A stretch of DNA of 64,000 bases from Bradyrhizobium archetypum. GTDB taxonomy: Bacteria > Pseudomonadota > Alphaproteobacteria > Rhizobiales > Xanthobacteraceae. Shown piece by piece: positions 59,496-64,000 of the stretch. A model generated the notes under the pieces. That model saw nothing but the letters and a program-made list of their open reading frames with translations. It was not told the origin of the DNA and made no database searches. A program made the position numbers and the translations under genes. The stretch covers positions 1 to 64,000 of the forward strand of contig NZ_JAAVLW010000003.1 in assembly GCF_013114835.1 (NCBI RefSeq), given 5' to 3'. Within the stretch, counting starts at the first letter, position 1, and every line of letters starts with the position of its first letter.

Positions 59496-59921
59496 ATGGG
59501 CCACGTCGATCCGACCAGGGAAGTATTCGCGCAGTTCAAAGCCAATGATCGGCCGGGTCCGATCCACATGCTCAATCTGGTCCGGCTGCGCACGCAGGCG
59601 GCCTATCCGGACGGCCGCCAGGCGACGGGAGCGGAAGCCTATGCTGCCTACGGACGCGAAAGCGGCCCGGTATTCGAGCGGCTCGGCGGCCGCATCGTCT
59701 GGCAGGGTCGGTTCGAGCTGATGCTGATCGGGCCGCAGGAGGAGCGCTGGGACCATTGCTTCATCGCCGAATATCCCAGCGTCGCGGCGTTCGCCGAGAT
59801 GATCCGCGATCCCGTCTACCGTGAGGCCGTGAAGCACCGCCAGGCTGCGGTCGAGGACTCCCGCCTGATCCGTCACGCCGTGCTGCCGGTCGGCAAGACA
59901 TTTGGGGAGATTCCGAAGTAA
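59496..59921 (+). CDS. DUF1330 family protein
   Basis: A 141-aa protein. PIHMLNLVRLRTQAAYPDGR, ATGAEAYAAYGRESGPVFER and FIAEYPSVAAFAEMIRDPVY match DUF1330, a dimeric alpha-beta-barrel family of unknown function. The start at 59496 has GGGAGA upstream; a frame from 59439 adds an unsupported leader. Divergent from PBP1A with 144 bp between. Confidence 0.86.
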   Translation: MGHVDPTREVFAQFKANDRPGPIHMLNLVRLRTQAAYPDGRQATGAEAYAAYGRESGPVFERLGGRIVWQGRFELMLIGPQEERWDHCFIAEYPSVAAFAEMIRDPVYREAVKHRQAAVEDSRLIRHAVLPVGKTFGEIPK

Positions 59922-59937
59922 GAGCAATCTATCCGCT

Positions 59938-60073
59938 CATGGTGAGGAGGCGCGCGAGCGCCGTCTCGAATCATGCGGCCCGCTGGTGCCATTCATCCTT
60001 CGAGACGCGCGAAGACGCCCTTCGCAGGATGAAGTCCCGCAGTCGATTGCCGGGTCAAGCCCGGCATGACGAC
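59938..60073. repeat. palindromic repeats (CTCATGGTGAGGAG and GCCGGGTCAAGCCCGGC types)
   Basis: CTCATGGTGAGGAGGCGCGC ... GCGAAGACGCCCTTCGCAGG (59938-60030), then GATTGCCGGGTCAAGCCCGG (60046-60073, also at 39668). Two repeat families lie side by side after the DUF1330 gene. Confidence 0.6.
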
Positions 60074-60105
60074 GCAAAAAATCGGCGGCCCCTAAGGGCC
60101 GCCGA
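60074..60105 (-). terminator. Rho-independent terminator of the binding-protein gene
   Basis: A perfect 10-bp stem TCGGCGGCCC / GGGCCGCCGA (60082-60091 and 60096-60105) with CTAA loop, followed on the minus strand by six T (60076-60081). It lies 43 bp after the stop of the 60149-61375 gene. Confidence 0.9.
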
Positions 60106-60148
60106 CCGCTTCTATCCGCCGATCATTTGGATTCTCGCCTCGCCGCGA

Positions 60149-61375
60149 CTAGCCCGCCGGACCTGCGTCCTCGAGGATCGGGCCGAACATTTCCCAACGC
60201 TCGCCGTTGAACTTCATCATCTGCAACTGCTTGTTGACGCGGTAATCGGTCGGCGTGGTGTTGACGGTGATGCCCGGCAGCAGCAGGTCGAGCTGAACGT
60301 TCTTTAGGCTGGTGGCCTGCTTCAGCACGTTCTCGCGGGTCAGATTGTCGCCGCAAGCCTTGAGCACATGAATCAGCAATTGCGTGGTCATGTAGCCATA
60401 GGAGTTGAAGCTCGAATCCTTGTCGCCCTCCGGATAGTACTTCGCCATGAATTCGAAATACTTCTTCATGCCGGGGTCGTCCTTCCAGGTCGGATCGAGC
60501 GGATCCTTGCCGTAGTTGACGCTGATCACGCCCTTGGAAGCTTCAAGCCCCGCCGGCTTCATGACGGCGCCGACTGACGTGGCATTGATGTCGAGGATGT
60601 GCACCGGCTTCCAGTTAAGCTCATGGATCTTCTTGATCGCCTGCGCCGCCTGCTTGGGCGTCGTTGCCGAGAAGAACAGGTCCGCGCCGGCGTCCTTGAT
60701 CTTGAGGATCTGCGAATCGACGGTCGGGTCGGCGACTTCGTAGGAAGCTTCCGCCACGATCATCTTGGCGGCCTTGTCGCCGAGGCCGGCCTTGATGCCG
60801 TTCAGGTAATCCTTGCCGAGGTCGTCGTTCTGATAAAGGATTCCAATCTTGGCGTTCGGATGTTCCTTTAGAATGTACTGGCCGTAGATGCGCCCCTCGA
60901 CGAAGTAGTTGGGGTTGAAGCCCATCGTCCATGGAAAATTCTTTGGATCGGTGAACTTCGAGGCGCCCGTCGCCGCGAAGAGCTGCGGCACCTTCTTGGC
61001 GTTCAGATATTTCTGCACCGCCGCGTTCGAAGGCGTACCGAGAACCTGGAAGGTGAGCAGCACCTCGTCGCTCTCGACCAGCTTGCGCACCTGCTCGACC
61101 GCTTTCGGCGGCGAGTAGGCATCGTCATACTGGATCAGGTTGATCTTGCGGCCGTTCACGCCGCCCTGATCGTTGATCATCTTTATATAGGCGGCCTGGG
61201 TCTTGCCGATGGTGGCATAGGCGGAGGCCGGTCCTGAGAATGGATTGGTCTGGCCGATCTTGATCTCGGTATCGCTCGCGCCGGTGTCGTATTTCTTCTG
61301 CGCCGATGCCGTCGAGACCGACAGCGCAAGTGCGAGCGCCGTGCCGGTGGCCAGATGGAAAATACCCTTCCTCAT
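60149..61375 (-). CDS. ABC transporter substrate-binding protein, LivK/amide-type (tandem copy 2)
   Basis: A 408-aa periplasmic binding protein with signal peptide (MRKGIFHLATGTALALALSV, cleavage near ASAQ). The mature protein shows DTEIKIGQTNPFSGPASAYA, INLIQYDDAYSPPKAVEQVR, VGVLGTPSNAAVQ-type GTPSNAAVQKYLNAKKVPQL and FPWTMGFNPNY, the type-I fold of branched-chain amino acid or amide/urea binding proteins. At least three quarters identical by eye to the neighbouring 61656-62879 gene, a clear tandem duplication. No LivHMGF permease or ATPase genes are nearby. Ends at a strong terminator. Confidence 0.92.
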   Translation of the reverse strand: MRKGIFHLATGTALALALSVSTASAQKKYDTGASDTEIKIGQTNPFSGPASAYATIGKTQAAYIKMINDQGGVNGRKINLIQYDDAYSPPKAVEQVRKLVESDEVLLTFQVLGTPSNAAVQKYLNAKKVPQLFAATGASKFTDPKNFPWTMGFNPNYFVEGRIYGQYILKEHPNAKIGILYQNDDLGKDYLNGIKAGLGDKAAKMIVAEASYEVADPTVDSQILKIKDAGADLFFSATTPKQAAQAIKKIHELNWKPVHILDINATSVGAVMKPAGLEASKGVISVNYGKDPLDPTWKDDPGMKKYFEFMAKYYPEGDKDSSFNSYGYMTTQLLIHVLKACGDNLTRENVLKQATSLKNVQLDLLLPGITVNTTPTDYRVNKQLQMMKFNGERWEMFGPILEDAGPAG

Positions 61376-61655
61376 ATCCTTGCATTCCTCATGTTGTAAT
61401 TAAGCCGATGATCTGGCCCGGGGGCTTTATTGAGCCAAGCGGACGCCATCGCTGCCGCGATAGTGACGGAACGGATGCTGCATTGCAAGATGCTCGCGTG
61501 CCGTGATGCCGGTGCCGAGTTCCATCTGCACAAACAGAATCCAGCGCTGTTGGCCTGCGGGGCCGGGACCGGGACCTCTCGACAGTGATTGGGTCCCCGG
61601 CTCCGCGTCTCAGCGTTCCACGCTGCGCCGCGTCTGGGACACGCCAGACCGGACC

Positions 61656-62879
61656 TTAACCTGCCGGTCCGGTATCTTCGATGATCGGACCGAACAGCTC
61701 CCAGCGCTCGCCGTTGAATCTCATCATCTGCATCTGCTTGTTGATGCGGTAATCGGTCGGCGAGGTGTTGGTGACCATGCCGGGCAGCGAAAGGCTGCCG
61801 GTGACGTTCTTCAGGTTGGCGGCCTGCTGCATGATGTTTTCGCGGGTGAGATTGTCGCCGCATTGCTGCAGGATCTTCACCAGCAATTCCGCCGTCGAAT
61901 ACCCATACGTGTTGACGGTATTGAGCTTGTCGCCCTCCGGGTAATATTTGTCCATGAAGGCGAAGTAGGCCTTGATACCGGGATCGTCCTTCCACTGCGG
62001 ATCGCCCGGATCCTTGCCGTAGTTGGTCGAGATGATGTCCTTGGAGATGTCGAGGCCCGCCGGCTTGAGCGTAGCCGACACCGGGCTCGCGTTGATGTCG
62101 AGGATATGGACCGGCTTCCAGCCGAGGTCGGCGGCCTTCTTGATCGCCTGGGCTGCAAATTTCGGCGTGGAGGCGTCGTAGAGCAGGTCGGCGCCGGCAG
62201 CTTTCAGTTTGACGATCTGCGAGTCGATGGTCGGATCGGTCAGCTCATAGGAGGCTTCGGCGACGATCATCGAAGCTGCCTTGGCGCCCAGGCCTTCCTT
62301 CAGGCCCGTGACGTAGTCGCGGCCGAGATCATCGTTCTGGTAGAGAATGCCGATCTTGGCATTGGGATGATTCTGCAGAATGTATTTGGCATAGATGCGT
62401 CCCTCGGACTGGTAGTTCGGATTGAATCCCATCGTCCAGGGGAAATTCTTCGGGTCGGTGAATTTCGATGCACCGGTCGCGGCGAGGAGTTGCGGCACCT
62501 TCTTGGCATTGAGATATTTCTGGACGGCGGCATTCGACGGCGTGCCGATGATCTGGAAGGTGAACAGAACTTCGTCGCTCTCGACCAGCTTTCGTACCTG
62601 CTCGACGGCCTTCGGCGGCGAGTAGGCGTCGTCGTACTGGATCAGATTGATCTTGCGGCCGTTGATGCCGCCCTGCTCGTTGATCATCCTGAAATAGGCG
62701 GCCTGGGTCTTGCCGATGCCGGCATAGGCGGAGGCAGGTCCCGAGAATGGAACGGTCTGGCCGATCTTGATCTCGGTGTCGCTCGCGCCGGCATCGTATT
62801 TCTTCTGCGCGCTGGCCGGTGACGCCAGCGCGATTGCAACCGCCGCGCCTGCGATCAGATGAAGTACACCACCTCTCAT
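61656..62879 (-). CDS. ABC transporter substrate-binding protein, LivK/amide-type (tandem copy 1)
   Basis: A 407-aa paralogue of the downstream gene, with its own signal peptide (MRGGVLHLIAGAAVAIALAS, cleavage near ASAQ). Most substitutions relative to the other copy are conservative or cluster around the segment facing the ligand (for example YQSEGRIYAK against YFVEGRIYGQ), so binding specificity may have diverged. The 280-bp gap between the copies contains no gene but may hold a separate promoter for the second. Orphan status as above. Confidence 0.92.
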   Translation of the reverse strand: MRGGVLHLIAGAAVAIALASPASAQKKYDAGASDTEIKIGQTVPFSGPASAYAGIGKTQAAYFRMINEQGGINGRKINLIQYDDAYSPPKAVEQVRKLVESDEVLFTFQIIGTPSNAAVQKYLNAKKVPQLLAATGASKFTDPKNFPWTMGFNPNYQSEGRIYAKYILQNHPNAKIGILYQNDDLGRDYVTGLKEGLGAKAASMIVAEASYELTDPTIDSQIVKLKAAGADLLYDASTPKFAAQAIKKAADLGWKPVHILDINASPVSATLKPAGLDISKDIISTNYGKDPGDPQWKDDPGIKAYFAFMDKYYPEGDKLNTVNTYGYSTAELLVKILQQCGDNLTRENIMQQAANLKNVTGSLSLPGMVTNTSPTDYRINKQMQMMRFNGERWELFGPIIEDTGPAG

Positions 62880-63126
62880 AAGCTGCTCCCTTCCCTGATG
62901 TCGACCGATGATCCTGTTCCGCCCATCCGTTCGGAAAGCCGGACGTCATCGTTGGCAGCGAGTTTGGCGGAAGGGTTTTGCCGGCGCAAGATAGAGCGAA
63001 GGCAAAGACATTACGGCCGGCCGGAGCGCTGTTGCGGCCCCCCAAACCGGCGGAATTCGGGTGGACGCTACTACAGAGGAGGTGGAAAATGCGGCCCGCT
63101 CACCGATATTTTTGTAGGGACTGACG

Positions 63127-63675
63127 ATGCCGGAAAGCTTCAACCTTGATCGCCTGGCAACCCCGATCGGAACGGCGCTGCTCGTCACCGATGCGGACGG
63201 CCTGCTCCGCGCGCTTGACTGGGAAGATTATGAGCCGCGCATGCAGCAGTTGCTGCGCCTGCACTACGGCGTGGTGGAATTGAGGCAAGCGCGGGCGCCG
63301 CGCGACCTGCGCGCCGCCTTGTCCGGCTATTTCAAGGGCGATCTCGATCGCCTCTCGGGGATCAAATGGCGCGTCGCCGGCACGCCGTTCCAGCAGAAGG
63401 TCTGGCACGCACTGCCGAAGATCGCGCCGGGGACGACGATGAGCTATGGCGCGTTGGCGGCAAGGCTCGACATGCCAAAAGCCGTCCGCGCCATCGGCCA
63501 CGCCAACGGCTCGAATCCGATCAGCGTGGTCCTGCCTTGTCACCGCCTGATCGGCGCCAACGGCTCGCTGGTGAAATACGGCGGCGGACTGGAGCGCAAG
63601 CGCTGGTTGCTCATGCACGAGGGCGCGAAGATCCAGTGCTCAGGAACAGACAAGGGGATGATCTACGCAAGCTGA
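63127..63675 (+). CDS. ogt: methylated-DNA-[protein]-cysteine S-methyltransferase (Ogt type)
   Basis: A 182-aa DNA-repair protein that removes O6-alkyl groups from guanine in a suicide reaction. The C-terminal domain has the helix-turn-helix GTTMSYGALAARLDMPKAVR, then AIGHANGSNPISVVLPCHRLIG with the acceptor Cys in PCHR, and the late LVKYGGGLERKRWLL. The short N-terminal domain lacks the Ada-type zinc Cys set, so it is Ogt/AGT and not Ada. Start ATG 63127, with GGGACTGACG upstream; weak ribosome site. Confidence 0.94.
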   Translation: MPESFNLDRLATPIGTALLVTDADGLLRALDWEDYEPRMQQLLRLHYGVVELRQARAPRDLRAALSGYFKGDLDRLSGIKWRVAGTPFQQKVWHALPKIAPGTTMSYGALAARLDMPKAVRAIGHANGSNPISVVLPCHRLIGANGSLVKYGGGLERKRWLLMHEGAKIQCSGTDKGMIYAS

Positions 63676-63706
63676 AACCGCGCTCGGAGCCGTCTGCCGT
63701 TTCAAA

Positions 63707-63820
63707 TCAATCCGGATCGCGGGGCGCGCCGCGCATGTCCCGCAGGATATAGAGAAATACAATCAGCAGAGGGCCCCACGCCAGCATCGCGCCGACCAGC
63801 ATCGCGTTTACCGTTGCCAT
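63707..63820 (-). CDS. 37-aa single-helix membrane protein
   Basis: From ATG 63820: MATVNAMLVGAMLAWGPLLI then a short cytoplasmic tail ending RDPD. GGAGGAG lies 5 bases upstream. One hydrophobic helix, Arg-rich end. The 13-bp overlap with the upstream gene indicates coupling. Such very small membrane proteins are often missed; function unknown. Confidence 0.65.
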   Translation of the reverse strand: MATVNAMLVGAMLAWGPLLIVFLYILRDMRGAPRDPD

Positions 63821-64000
63821 GAAGGCTCCTCCGCGCGCACCGGCTGCGCAAAATGGTCTCCGCGGGCCGCAGGCCGAGGCCCCTGATAGAGCCACTTCCA
63901 ATACATCCGGTTGCGCTCCAGTTGACGCTTGTAGATCTCGCGGCACTTCGCCGAGCAAAACTGTTGGAAGTACCAGCTACGCCGGACCAGCCCGAAGGGA
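63808..64000 (-). CDS. small Cys-containing protein, 5'-truncated by window edge
   Basis: On the minus strand the frame is open from 63999 to a TAA at 63808-63810: SWYFQQFCSAKCREIYKRQL then RMYWKWLYQGPRP. The CSAKC (CxxxC) next to aromatic and basic residues resembles small zinc-binding YHYDC-like proteins, but no family is certain. The beginning lies outside the window. It overlaps the 37-aa gene start by 13 bp. Confidence 0.6.
   Translation of the reverse strand, partial: PFGLVRRSWYFQQFCSAKCREIYKRQLERNRMYWKWLYQGPRPAARGDHFAQPVRAEEPSWQR

Noticed and set aside
1..64000. CRISPR arrays, prophage or insertion sequences
   Set aside because: No regularly spaced repeats, no transposase, integrase or phage structural genes were recognised; repeats found are palindromic intergenic units or short dispersed copies.

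Overview
The window looks like a chromosomal stretch of a GC-rich alphaproteobacterium of the Bradyrhizobium/Rhodopseudomonas group. The signs are RegS/RegR, MmcB, HWE-type histidine kinases, small DUF3551 and GYD proteins, an Aap-type amino-acid transporter, PHB metabolism, and the intergenic palindromic repeats of that group (arms such as GTCATTCCGG, CGTCATTGCGAG and CTCATGGTGAGGAG). No phage, transposase, CRISPR array or rRNA was seen. There is one tRNA gene, tRNA-Arg(CCG), at 27387-27463.

Layout. 1-6465: 3' part of a molybdopterin oxidoreductase subunit, an HD-GYP regulator, an acyl-CoA ligase, a VOC protein, a Bug/TctC-type binding protein and a DUF3551 protein. 6567-8647: an ArsR / SRPBCC / DUF899 / DUF1428 operon behind a strong promoter whose palindromic operator runs over the start codon. 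8744-15109: a divergent amino-acid module (two Aap-like permeases to the left; RpiR regulator, class III aminotransferase, binding protein and an Asp/Glu-racemase-fold enzyme to the right) around a 9-bp inverted-repeat operator; no transporter ATPase is present. 15110-19401: a small basic protein, a cache chemoreceptor, an outer-membrane-type protein and a divergent PCuAC-like protein. 19.4-27.5 kb: a loose, eroded region with a fabA pseudogene, a hydrolase remnant, a shortened LysR gene next to an MFS transporter, dispersed repeats and the tRNA-Arg.

27.6-38 kb: stress and signalling genes: UspA, YccF, an LLM oxidoreductase, an NTE-like patatin with a cyclic-nucleotide-binding domain, two GGDEF-EAL proteins and an HWE kinase. 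38-42.4 kb: SDR, cupin and an LLM oxidoreductase/P450 operon. 42.5-48.6 kb: a PHB-depolymerase-family esterase, an MBL hydrolase, a TreS-like GH13 enzyme, an RMD1/DUF155 membrane protein and mmcB. 48.7-56 kb: SulP transporter, regR-regS redox two-component system, an ABC-2 exporter pair and intracellular PHB depolymerase. 56-64 kb: an M48/YgjP-type metallopeptidase, PBP1A, a DUF1330 protein, two tandem Leu/Ile/Val-type binding proteins without permeases, an Ogt-type methyltransferase and two small overlapping genes at the right edge.

Most of the window is ordinary core or accessory metabolism. The less usual parts are the ATPase-less amino-acid module with its single-cysteine racemase-fold enzyme, the leaderless autoregulated arsR operon, the patatin with an altered oxyanion loop whose 3' end overlaps a convergent GGDEF-EAL gene, the LLM/P450 pair, and the eroded region beside tRNA-Arg. 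I found no clear evidence of a wholly new defence or mobile system. All positions and motifs were read by eye; no database search was run.
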